NCBI RefSeq assembly: GCF_011759505.1 | Contig: NZ_JAAOYO010000001.1 | Span: 310,001-374,000, forward strand | Length of the DNA stretch: 64,000 nt | Reading direction: 5' to 3' | Origin: Curtobacterium salicis | Lineage (GTDB): Bacteria; Actinomycetota; Actinomycetes; Actinomycetales; Microbacteriaceae | In this document: positions 20,503-28,040 of the stretch, one piece after another | Layout: every line of letters begins with the position of its first letter | Numbering within the stretch: position 1 is the stretch's first letter | Made by a program: the position numbers and the translations under genes | The notes under the pieces: generated by a model | Database searches by the model: none | What the model saw: the letters and a program-made list of their open reading frames with translations, nothing else | Told to the model about the DNA's origin: nothing

Positions 20503-21954
20503 ATGACAACCACCACGACCAAGGCTCCCAAGCAGGTCGCCATCAACGACATCGGCTCGGCTGATGACTTCCTGGCCGAGGTCGAGAAGACCCTGAAGTT
20601 CTTCAACGACGGAGACCTCATCTCCGGCACCGTCGTGAAGATCGACCGCGACGAGGTCCTCCTCGACGTCGGTTACAAGACCGAGGGCGTCATCCCCTCG
20701 CGCGAGCTCTCGATCAAGCACGACGTCGACCCCAACGAGGTCGTCAACGTCGGTGACGAGGTCGAGGCCCTGGTCCTCCAGAAGGAGGACAAGGAAGGCC
20801 GCCTGATCCTGTCGAAGAAGCGTGCACAGTACGAGCGTGCATGGGGCGACGTCGAGAAGATCAAGGAGTCCGACGGCGTCGTGACCGGTACGGTCATCGA
20901 GGTCGTCAAGGGCGGTCTGATCGTCGACATCGGCCTCCGCGGCTTCCTCCCGGCATCGCTCATCGAGCTGCGCCGTGTCCGCGACCTGACGCCGTACCTC
21001 GGTCAGGAGCTCGAGGCGAAGATCCTCGAACTCGACAAGAACCGCAACAACGTGGTCCTCTCGCGCCGCGCCCTGCTCGAGCAGACGCAGTCCGAGTCGC
21101 GCACCACGTTCCTCAACAACCTCCACAAGGGCCAGGTCCGCAAGGGCGTCGTCTCGTCGATCGTCAACTTCGGTGCGTTCGTCGACCTCGGCGGCGTCGA
21201 CGGTCTCGTCCACGTCTCCGAGCTCAGCTGGAAGCACATCGAGCACGCCAGCGAGGTCGTCGAGGTCGGTCAGGAAGTCACCGTCGAGATCCTCGAGGTG
21301 GACCTGGACCGCGAGCGCGTGTCGCTCTCGCTCAAGGCCACCCAGGAAGACCCGTGGCAGGTCTTCGCCCGCACCCACGCGATCGGTCAGATCGCGCCGG
21401 GCAAGGTCACGAAGCTCGTGCCGTTCGGCGCCTTCGTCCGCGTCGCGGATGGCATCGAGGGCCTGGTGCACATCTCCGAGCTCTCGAACAAGCACGTCGA
21501 GCTCGCCGAGCAGGTCGTGTCCGTGGGCGACGAGGTCTTCGTCAAGATCATCGACATCGACCTCGACCGTCGCCGCATCTCGCTCAGCCTCAAGCAGGCC
21601 AACGAGGGCGTCGACCCGGAGAGCACCGAGTTCGACCCGGCGCTCTACGGCATGCCGACCGAGTACGACGACAAGGGTGACTACAAGTACCCCGAGGGCT
21701 TCGACCCGGAGACCAACGAGTGGCTCGAGGGCTACGACACCCAGCGCACCGAGTGGGAGGGCCAGTACGCGGCCGCCCAGGCGCGTTGGGAGGCCCACAA
21801 GGCCCAGGTCGCCAAGTCCCTCACCGAGGAGGCGCAGGATGGCTTCGACCTCCCGGCCGCCGCTTCGACGTTCACGAGCGAGGCGACCGGAGCCGGCACC
21901 CTCGCCGACGACGCGTCCCTCGCCGCGCTGCGCGAGAAGCTCAGCAACAGCTGA
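20503..21954 (+). CDS. rpsA: 30S ribosomal protein S1
   Basis: S1 helps mRNA bind the small ribosomal subunit. The 483-residue protein has four S1/OB domains at about 35-105, 120-187, 207-276 and 293-363. The last three are each recognisable by GxVxxIxxFGAFVDL-type strands (SIVNFGAFVDLGG, LVPFGAFVRVADG). A charged acidic/Tyr-rich tail follows (YDDKGDYKYPEGFDPE). ATG 20503 (MTTTTTKAPKQVAIND) is the usual N-terminus in this lineage; upstream in-frame starts would translate a Gly/Arg-rich leader. The weak GGAG at 20489-20492 is about 10 nt away. A hairpin follows. Confidence 0.95.
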   Translation: MTTTTTKAPKQVAINDIGSADDFLAEVEKTLKFFNDGDLISGTVVKIDRDEVLLDVGYKTEGVIPSRELSIKHDVDPNEVVNVGDEVEALVLQKEDKEGRLILSKKRAQYERAWGDVEKIKESDGVVTGTVIEVVKGGLIVDIGLRGFLPASLIELRRVRDLTPYLGQELEAKILELDKNRNNVVLSRRALLEQTQSESRTTFLNNLHKGQVRKGVVSSIVNFGAFVDLGGVDGLVHVSELSWKHIEHASEVVEVGQEVTVEILEVDLDRERVSLSLKATQEDPWQVFARTHAIGQIAPGKVTKLVPFGAFVRVADGIEGLVHISELSNKHVELAEQVVSVGDEVFVKIIDIDLDRRRISLSLKQANEGVDPESTEFDPALYGMPTEYDDKGDYKYPEGFDPETNEWLEGYDTQRTEWEGQYAAAQARWEAHKAQVAKSLTEEAQDGFDLPAAASTFTSEATGAGTLADDASLAALREKLSNS

Positions 21955-21996
21955 ACGGATGTGACCGGGTGAGCTGACCACCCGACCCATCGACCG

Positions 21997-22042
21997 GAGC
22001 CCGGTCCTGATCGTCCCCCAGGGGATGGTCGGGGCCGGGCTC
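21997..22042 (+). terminator. Terminator hairpin after rpsA
   Basis: GAGCCCGG at 21997-22004 and CCGGGCTC at 22035-22042 form the base. The top of the stem is GATCGTCCCC paired with GGGGATGGTC, with a small internal mismatch. It lies about 42 nt after the rpsA stop and is followed by TCTTC. Confidence 0.7.
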
Positions 22043-22045
22043 TTC

Positions 22046-22090
22046 GGCGTCGTGCGCTCCAGTGTCGTGCGCTCCGGCGTCGTGCACTCC
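22046..22090 (+). repeat. Three 15-bp tandem repeats upstream of coaE
   Basis: The units GGCGTCGTGCGCTCC, AGTGTCGTGCGCTCC and GGCGTCGTGCACTCC run head to tail, and a partial fourth unit begins at 22091. They sit between the rpsA terminator and the coaE start and are probably non-coding. Confidence 0.75.
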
Positions 22091-22160
22091 GGCGTGCGTC
22101 GGGCTCCTCGGGATCGACGGCTGGGAGCATTCGTGGAGCAGTCCGTGCGACGCTGTCCGA

Positions 22161-22763
22161 GTGCGCATCATCGGACTCACGGGCGGCATCGCCGCGGGCA
22201 AGTCGACGGTCTCCCAGCGGTTCGCCGCACACGGCGCGGTCGTCGTCGACGCCGACCAGCTCGCACGGGACGCCGTGGCGCCCGGCAGCCCGGGGCTGCA
22301 GGCGGTGCGGGAACGCTTCGGGAACACGGTGATCGCCCCCGACGGCAGCCTCGACCGTCCGGCGCTCGGTGCCGTCGTGTTCGCCGACCCGGAGGCGCGC
22401 AAGGCCCTCGAGGCCATCACCCACCCCGAGGTCTGGCGGCTCGCGCAGCAGCGCTTCGACGCTGCCGAAGCAGCCGACCCGGACGCTGTCGTCGTCTACG
22501 ACGTGCCGCTCCTCGCCGAGGCGCAGGGGACCCGGCCGCTGCGGTTCGACGCCGTCGTGGTCGTCGATGCCCCTGCCGCGGTCCGGATCGAACGGCTCGT
22601 CGAGCACCGCGGGATGCCCCGCGACGACGCCGAACGCCGTGTGGCCGCGCAGGCCTCCGACGCCGACCGGCTCGCCCTGGCCGACCACGTGGTCGACGCG
22701 ACCGGCACGCTCGAGCAGACGCTCCGCTCGGCCGACGAGGTCTGGGCGCGACTCGTCGGATGA
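22161..22763 (+). CDS. coaE: Dephospho-CoA kinase
   Basis: CoaE phosphorylates dephospho-CoA, the last step of CoA synthesis. The 200-residue protein has the P-loop GLTGGIAAGKS (residues 5-15), DADQLARDAV, the HPEVW lid region and a VVVVDAPAAVRIERL core. GTG 22161 is preferred because the kinase fold begins at once (VRIIGLTGG) and GACGCT (22149-22154) ends 6 nt upstream, which would make the transcript leaderless. Longer in-frame readings run into the 15-bp repeats. The rpsA-coaE neighbourhood is conserved in actinobacteria. The stop overlaps the next ATG (ATGA). Confidence 0.94.
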   Translation: MRIIGLTGGIAAGKSTVSQRFAAHGAVVVDADQLARDAVAPGSPGLQAVRERFGNTVIAPDGSLDRPALGAVVFADPEARKALEAITHPEVWRLAQQRFDAAEAADPDAVVVYDVPLLAEAQGTRPLRFDAVVVVDAPAAVRIERLVEHRGMPRDDAERRVAAQASDADRLALADHVVDATGTLEQTLRSADEVWARLVG

Positions 22764-23836
22764 GGACGCACCACCGGCTGCTCGTCGTCGCGGTCCTCGT
22801 CCTCGTCGCCATGGGCCTCGCCGCACTGGTCGGCGCGAACGTGCTCGGCGGCCAGCGGGTCGCCGAGGGCGGCCGACCTGGGCAACCCCACCGGACGCTC
22901 GAGCCCGGTGAAGCACCGCACGGCGACTTCCACCGGTTCCGGCTCGGCGCCATCGACGGGGAACGCCTGGCTCCGAACCGCGATGACTTCGCAGCCCGGA
23001 CCGCGCCGAACGGACCGCTGCTGCTGTTCCTGCCCGCCACCCGGGCGAAGCCCGCCGACTACCAGCGCTTCCTCACCACGGCGCTCGACGACGGCTACCA
23101 CGTGCTGGGCCTCGACTACTGGAACCTCGGCAAGACCCTGTCCGGCACGTGCGAGTCCGACGCCCGCTGCTACGGCCAGGTGCAGCGGAACCGGTTCGAC
23201 GGTACCCGCGGATCCGCGCTGAGCGACGTCAGCCCCGCGGGCTCGATCGTGTCGCGCTTCCGGGACGCGGTGGCCCACCTGGACGACGTGGACCCCGCCG
23301 GCGGCTGGGGTCGGTTCGTGCGGCCCGACGAGGACATCCGGTGGCGGGACATCGTCGTCGCCGGACACTCGCAGGGCGGCGGGGAGGCGGCTTACATCGC
23401 GCACATCCGGCCCGTGCTCGGTGCGCTGATGTTCTCGTCACCCGTGGAGTCCGTCGGGCCGGTGCACGCCGCGTGGATGGACCGACCCGGGCAGACCCCC
23501 GCGAGCCGGATGTACGCGCTCGACGACGTCCGGGACACCTTCGGCCCCCGGATCACGGGTTCATGGTCGGCCCTGGGACTCGACGGGGACCGATCGAGCG
23601 AGGGCCCGGCCGGCAAGGACGGTCCGTGGCGGACGGACACCGCACCGCCGCCGCCCGGTGCCGATCCGCACGCGGTCCTCACCGACCTGCCCGTCGGTGA
23701 CCCGCACTGGGCGCACTCGCGGATCATCAAGGACACGACGCCGCTCGACGAGCACGGCGACCCGCGGATGCTCCGGATCTGGCAGTGGATGCTGCACCGG
23801 TTCCCGACTCCTGCCGTTCCCTCCGGACGGTCATAG
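22760..23836 (+). CDS. Membrane-anchored or secreted alpha/beta-hydrolase-like protein
   Basis: The 358-residue protein starts with a signal anchor (residues 7-30: LLVVAVLVLVAMGLAALVGA) and no lipobox Cys, so the body should be extracytoplasmic. The body has an alpha/beta-hydrolase layout: LLLFLPATRAKPADYQRFL (strand and oxyanion region), the nucleophile elbow VVAGHSQGGGEAAYIA (Ser at about residue 204), and a late His region (DPHWAHSRIIKD). The Cys pair CESDARC may form a disulfide. The substrate is unknown; an esterase is an inference. The start overlaps coaE by 4 nt, and the next gene begins 22 nt after the stop with its own -10 box. Confidence 0.7.
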   Translation: MRTHHRLLVVAVLVLVAMGLAALVGANVLGGQRVAEGGRPGQPHRTLEPGEAPHGDFHRFRLGAIDGERLAPNRDDFAARTAPNGPLLLFLPATRAKPADYQRFLTTALDDGYHVLGLDYWNLGKTLSGTCESDARCYGQVQRNRFDGTRGSALSDVSPAGSIVSRFRDAVAHLDDVDPAGGWGRFVRPDEDIRWRDIVVAGHSQGGGEAAYIAHIRPVLGALMFSSPVESVGPVHAAWMDRPGQTPASRMYALDDVRDTFGPRITGSWSALGLDGDRSSEGPAGKDGPWRTDTAPPPPGADPHAVLTDLPVGDPHWAHSRIIKDTTPLDEHGDPRMLRIWQWMLHRFPTPAVPSGRS

Positions 23837-23846
23837 GCAGCGGAAA

Positions 23847-23852
23847 TACGAT
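23847..23852 (+). promoter_or_regulatory. Leaderless -10 box (TACGAT) for the AMP-forming ligase
   Basis: TACGAT ends 6 nt before GTG 23859. GTG 23856 is also in frame. No Shine-Dalgarno sequence is visible. Confidence 0.5.
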
Positions 23853-23858
23853 GAGGTG

Positions 23859-25385
23859 GTGCAGCACGACGGCGAACGCCCCACCACCGACCTCGCGGCG
23901 GTCCGCGGCGACGAGACGACCCTCTCGGCGCTCATCCGGCAGCGCGCCGAGCAGACCCCGGACCACGTCTACCTCGAGGACGCCCGCTCCGACCGGACGC
24001 TGACGTACGGCGGTCTCGACGCGGCCGTCACCGCCTGGTCACGGACGTTCGACGCCATCGGCGTGCCGGCCTCCGGCGGCGTCCTGGTGGACGTCGGCGA
24101 CCCGATCGCGTTCGCCGCGGTGCACCTCGCAGCCATCGCCTCCGGCCGCCGGTCGGTCCCGGTGGACACCGGGCAGCCGGTCGACGAACCCGCCCGGCTC
24201 GGAGCCCTCCTGGGCGGTGCGGCGATGGTCGTGTCGGACCGCGACGAGGACTCGACCATCCCCGGAGCGCCCGCGGCCGGCGTGGACCCGGCCACGGGCC
24301 TCCCGGTCGGGGTCCGCGACGGTGACGTGCCGGACGCACCCACCGACGGTCCGGGCGAGGGCTCCGTCGTCCTCTTCACGTCCGGGTCGACGGGGACGCC
24401 GAAGGGCGTCGAGCTGCCGGAGTCGCAGCTCCGGTTCGTCGCAAACGCGATCGCCCGGCACAACGGCCTGACCGAGCGCGATCGCGGCTTCAACTCGCTG
24501 CCGCTCTTCCACGTCAACGCCGAGGTGGTGGGCCTGATCGCCACCCTCGTCGCCGGCGCGACCCTGGTGCTCGACCGTCGGTTCCGGCGGACCGGGTTCT
24601 GGGAGCTCCTCGAGGACCGGCGGGTGACGTGGCTGAACGCCGTCCCCGCGGTCCTGGCGGTCCTCGCCGCGACCGGGCCGCTGCGGCCGCCGACGACCCT
24701 GCGATTCGTGCGCAGCGCCTCCGCACCGTTGCCCGACCCCGTCCGCGCCGCGCTCGGCGACCTGCCGCTCGTGGTCAGCTGGGGGATGACCGAGGGCGCC
24801 AGCCAGATCACCGCGACTCCGCTCGACGCGCCGGCACGGCCGGGCAGCGTCGGGTTGCCCGTCGGCTCCGAGGTCCAGGTCCGCGCCGAGGACGGACGGC
24901 TCCTGCCCGCCGGCGAGATCGGCGCCCTGTGGGTGCGCGGTCCCGGCATCGTCCGCTCGTACCTGGGCGGTCGGGCGGCCGACCGGTTCGACGCGGACGG
25001 CTGGTTGCAGACCGGTGACCTCGGGTCCGTCGCGGACGACGGCTGGGTGACGCTGGCCGGTCGGTCCGACGACGTCATCAACCGCGGCGGCGAGAAGGTC
25101 TACCCGTCCGAGGTCGAGGACGTCCTGCTCCGTGACCCCCGTGTGCTCGAGGCCGTCGTCGTCGGTCGTCCGGACGCGGTCCTCGGCGCCGTCCCGGTGG
25201 CGTACGTCATCCCGCAGCCCGACGTCGACACCGACGGGCTCGTCGCCGACCTCACCGCCCTGGCCGGGGCCGCACTGACCCGGTTCCGCCGACCGGCCGA
25301 GATCTCCGTCGTGCCCGACCTGCCGCGGGCGCCGACGGGCAAGGTGCAGCGCGCGCGCGTCCGAGCGATGACCGAGTCGCGGTGA
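23859..25385 (+). CDS. AMP-forming acyl-CoA synthetase/ligase (ANL superfamily)
   Basis: The 508-residue adenylate-forming enzyme has all core motifs: LFTSGSTGTPKG (about 171-182), SWGMTEGASQI, the hinge GWLQTGDLG...GWVTLAGRSDD followed by VINRGGEKVYPSEVE, and the catalytic Lys in PTGKVQ (about 493). It would activate a carboxylic acid as acyl-AMP and then, by family, transfer it to CoA; the acid is not predictable. It is shorter and more divergent at the N-terminus than typical fatty acyl ligases. GTGA overlap with the membrane acyltransferase suggests the two act together. GTG 23856 is an alternative start. Confidence 0.88.
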   Translation: MQHDGERPTTDLAAVRGDETTLSALIRQRAEQTPDHVYLEDARSDRTLTYGGLDAAVTAWSRTFDAIGVPASGGVLVDVGDPIAFAAVHLAAIASGRRSVPVDTGQPVDEPARLGALLGGAAMVVSDRDEDSTIPGAPAAGVDPATGLPVGVRDGDVPDAPTDGPGEGSVVLFTSGSTGTPKGVELPESQLRFVANAIARHNGLTERDRGFNSLPLFHVNAEVVGLIATLVAGATLVLDRRFRRTGFWELLEDRRVTWLNAVPAVLAVLAATGPLRPPTTLRFVRSASAPLPDPVRAALGDLPLVVSWGMTEGASQITATPLDAPARPGSVGLPVGSEVQVRAEDGRLLPAGEIGALWVRGPGIVRSYLGGRAADRFDADGWLQTGDLGSVADDGWVTLAGRSDDVINRGGEKVYPSEVEDVLLRDPRVLEAVVVGRPDAVLGAVPVAYVIPQPDVDTDGLVADLTALAGAALTRFRRPAEISVVPDLPRAPTGKVQRARVRAMTESR

Positions 25386-26569
25386 GCACCGCGACCACGA
25401 CGCCGGGCGTGCAGACCCCGACCCGGACGGCGTCCGGGAAGCCGCGGCACCTGTACGAGGTCGACGTCCTCCGCATCCTCACCTTCGCGTGCGTCATCGG
25501 CGTGCACACCACGAGCCACACGATCGCCACCGACGACGTCCCGCTCAACGCCCTGCTCGGACTGCTGCACTTCACACGCCTGGTGTTCTTCTCCCTCACC
25601 GCCTTCGTGCTGGTCTACAGCTGGTCGCTCCGCCCGCGCCCGCTCGCGCAGTTCTGGCCCCGCCGGTTCCTGCTCGTGGGCGTGCCGTACCTGGCCTGGT
25701 CGTCCGTGTACGTCGTCGCGTCGTGGCTCATCAGCCCGTCGACGCGGGGCGACGTCCCGGCACTGGTCACGACGTACGCCCAGGGGATCGTCACCGGGAC
25801 GTCCTGGTACCACCTGTACTTCCTGCTCGTGACGATGCAGGTCTACCTGCTGCTGCCGGTGATCGTCTGGCTCGTCCGGGTCACCCGCCGCCACCACGTC
25901 GCGGTGTTGGTCGTCACCTTCCTGCTGCAACTCGCCGTGTTCGCCGCGTACAAGTACTGGCCGCACTCGATCGACTGGTTGCACGGCTACCAGAAGCAGT
26001 TCTTCTTCTCGTACGTGTTCTTCATCGTCTCCGGCGCGGTGGCCGCCGACCACGCGGACGCGTTCCTCCGCTTCATCCGGGTCCACCGCCGTGCCGTCCT
26101 CTGGGCGTTCGCCGGCACCGGGGGACTGACCCTGGGTGTCTGGTGGCTGCAGGTCGGTCTCGGGCAGTCGCTGTACGCCGCGGGGACGCCGCTGCAGCCG
26201 GTCCAGGTGCTGTGGAGCACGGCCGTCTTCGTCGGCTTCCTGGCGATCGGGGCAGCGTGGGCGGACCGGCGTCGCGCGGGCTCGGCACTGGCCCGCGTCG
26301 TCGACTACGGCTCGGACCGGTCGTTCGGCATCTTCCTCAGCCACCCGTTCATGATCTGGGTCCTGCTGTACGGGGACAGCTGGCTGGAGGCTGTCGTCCC
26401 GAAGCCGTGGCTGACGCTCGTCACGTACGTGCTCGTGCTGGTGCTGTCGGTCGCGGTGACCGAGGCGTTCCGGTGGACGCCACTGAGCGTGCCGCTCACG
26501 GGCCGGCCGTCCCGAGCACGGCGGGTCCGCCGCCGGACGCTAGCGGGCTGTGTCGCCGCCGGCCGCTAG
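25382..26569 (+). CDS. Membrane acyltransferase (acyltransferase-3 family)
   Basis: The 395-residue protein has about ten transmembrane helices. It opens with the family hallmark HLYEVDVLRILTFACVIGVH (the catalytic-type His/Asp-Arg of O-acyltransferases) and the later FFSLTAFVLVYSWS and SFGIFLSHPFMIW. Family members acylate surface sugars, lipids or small molecules from acyl-CoA or periplasmic donors. GTG 25382 overlaps the ligase stop (GTGA), so translation is coupled. The C-terminus is basic and cytoplasmic. Its stop is within a CTAG shared with the convergent MFS gene. Confidence 0.87.
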   Translation: MSTATTTPGVQTPTRTASGKPRHLYEVDVLRILTFACVIGVHTTSHTIATDDVPLNALLGLLHFTRLVFFSLTAFVLVYSWSLRPRPLAQFWPRRFLLVGVPYLAWSSVYVVASWLISPSTRGDVPALVTTYAQGIVTGTSWYHLYFLLVTMQVYLLLPVIVWLVRVTRRHHVAVLVVTFLLQLAVFAAYKYWPHSIDWLHGYQKQFFFSYVFFIVSGAVAADHADAFLRFIRVHRRAVLWAFAGTGGLTLGVWWLQVGLGQSLYAAGTPLQPVQVLWSTAVFVGFLAIGAAWADRRRAGSALARVVDYGSDRSFGIFLSHPFMIWVLLYGDSWLEAVVPKPWLTLVTYVLVLVLSVAVTEAFRWTPLSVPLTGRPSRARRVRRRTLAGCVAAGR

Positions 26570-27897
26570 CGCGTTGTGTCGCGCTCGGCGGTGGGCACGC
26601 CGACCTCGAGGACGCCGTCCACGACGGTGAGCCGCTGCGGCTTCATCATCCAGGCGACGACGGCCGCGCCGGCGAGGAGCGCGCACGAGATCCCGAACGG
26701 CAGCCGCCAGCCGGACGTGTCGATGAGGAACCCGAAGACGATGGGGGAGACGACGCCGGCCACGCCGAAGCCGGTGTTCATGAAGCCGGACGCGGTGCCG
26801 GACCACTGCGGCGCGACGTCCATCGGGATCGCCCACAGGTTCGCGTTGCACAGCTCGAGGAAGAAGAACGACAGCGCGAGGGACACCGTCGCGACCGTCA
26901 GGCTCTGCCCGACCACGACCAGCGGCAGCAGGCAGACCAGGGAGCCGCCGAGCCCGACCACCAGGACGACTCGACGTGCGTGCCGGGGGTCACCGCCGCG
27001 GTGGATGATGCGGTCACTGAGCATCCCGCCGACCGTGTCCCCGACGACGCCGGCCAGGAGGACCGCGGTGGTGAACCAGGCGAAGGCGGAGATCTCGAGG
27101 TCGTACTGGTCGCTGAGGAACGTCGGGATCCAGGTGAGGAACACCCAGAGCGTCCACCCGTAGCCGAAGTCCACGAACGACACCGGCAGGATCTGCTTCG
27201 CCAGGGCGCGCCACGGCACCGGGGGACGGGTGGCCCGGGGCTCCACCGGAGGCAGCTCGGTGAGCTCGGCCTTCGTGATGCCACGTGCGTCCTCCGGACG
27301 GTCGCGGAACAGGGTGAACCAGACGACGCCCCAGACCACGGACAGGACGGCGGTGGCGAAGAACGCCAGACGCCAGCCGCTGATCGCGATGCAGTACGCG
27401 ACGAGCAGGGGCGCCAGGGCGTTGCCGAGTCGGGCGGCGGAGTGTACGACGCCCTGCGCGAAGCCGTTGCGGTCGCGGGGGATCCACCGGCTCATCGCCT
27501 GGGTCGCGGACGGGAACGCCGCCGCCTCGCTGAGGCCGAGCAGCAGCCGCGCCGCGAACAGCGTCCAGAACCCGATGGACAATCCCGTCCAGAGTGTCGC
27601 GACACCCCAGACCACGGTGATGACGAACAGCGCGCGGCGGGGGCCGAACCGTTCGCTGATCGTGCCGCCGAACACCTGCAGCAGGGCGTACGGCAACGAG
27701 AACGCCGACACGATGAAGCCCGCGGCGGTGTCGGTCAGGCCGAACTCGTCGGTGATGTGGGGGAGGGCGGTCGAGATGTTCGTACGGTCGATGTACGAGA
27801 TGGCGTACATGCAGCAGAGGAGCAGGAGCACCCGCCCGCGGATGCGTCCGCGGATCGGGGTGCCCTGCACCGGTGCTGCGGTGGGGGCCGTGGTCAT
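26566..27897 (-). CDS. MFS transporter, anion:cation symporter (ACS)-like
   Basis: The 443-residue protein has 12 predicted helices. Helix 1 ends MYAISYIDRTNISTALPHIT, the ACS-family signature. The A-loop GGTISERFGPRRALF and its helix 8-9 counterpart GGMLSDRIIHRGGDPRHARR are present. ACS members carry organic anions such as sugar acids, phthalate or pantothenate; the substrate is not predictable here. ATG 27897 is at the 5' end of a 143-bp divergent region shared with uvrB. Its TAG overlaps the acyltransferase TAG inside CTAG (26566-26569). Confidence 0.9.
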   Translation of the reverse strand: MTTAPTAAPVQGTPIRGRIRGRVLLLLCCMYAISYIDRTNISTALPHITDEFGLTDTAAGFIVSAFSLPYALLQVFGGTISERFGPRRALFVITVVWGVATLWTGLSIGFWTLFAARLLLGLSEAAAFPSATQAMSRWIPRDRNGFAQGVVHSAARLGNALAPLLVAYCIAISGWRLAFFATAVLSVVWGVVWFTLFRDRPEDARGITKAELTELPPVEPRATRPPVPWRALAKQILPVSFVDFGYGWTLWVFLTWIPTFLSDQYDLEISAFAWFTTAVLLAGVVGDTVGGMLSDRIIHRGGDPRHARRVVLVVGLGGSLVCLLPLVVVGQSLTVATVSLALSFFFLELCNANLWAIPMDVAPQWSGTASGFMNTGFGVAGVVSPIVFGFLIDTSGWRLPFGISCALLAGAAVVAWMMKPQRLTVVDGVLEVGVPTAERDTTR

Positions 27898-28027
27898 GGG
27901 GCCTCTTCGGTCGGGTTGCTGAACGGCTCGGAGGCTACGACCGGTTCCGATCAGTGACCTCTGCGTGCGCTATCGGGTGACAGTACGCCGACGGCGAGCA
28001 GCGCACTCCGATGTCGGCGGCCCCGCC

Positions 28028-28033
28028 TACTGT
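28028..28033 (+). promoter_or_regulatory. Leaderless -10 box (TACTGT) of uvrB
   Basis: TACTGT ends 7 nt before ATG 28041, with no Shine-Dalgarno sequence. I looked for an actinobacterial LexA box (TCGAAC-N4-GTTCGA type) in 27898-28040 and saw none. Confidence 0.6.
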
Positions 28034-28040
28034 TGGTCCC

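Noticed and set aside
22025..22759. Long plus-strand frame overlapping coaE and fused to the hydrolase
   Set aside because: It reads through coaE in the wrong frame (Arg-rich, no domain). The hydrolase proper begins at ATG 22760 with a clear signal anchor.
27898..28040. LexA/SOS box for uvrB
   Set aside because: No TCGAAC/GTTCGA-type dyad was visible; the short CGCCGAC/GTCGGCG pair in this gap does not match the known actinobacterial consensus.
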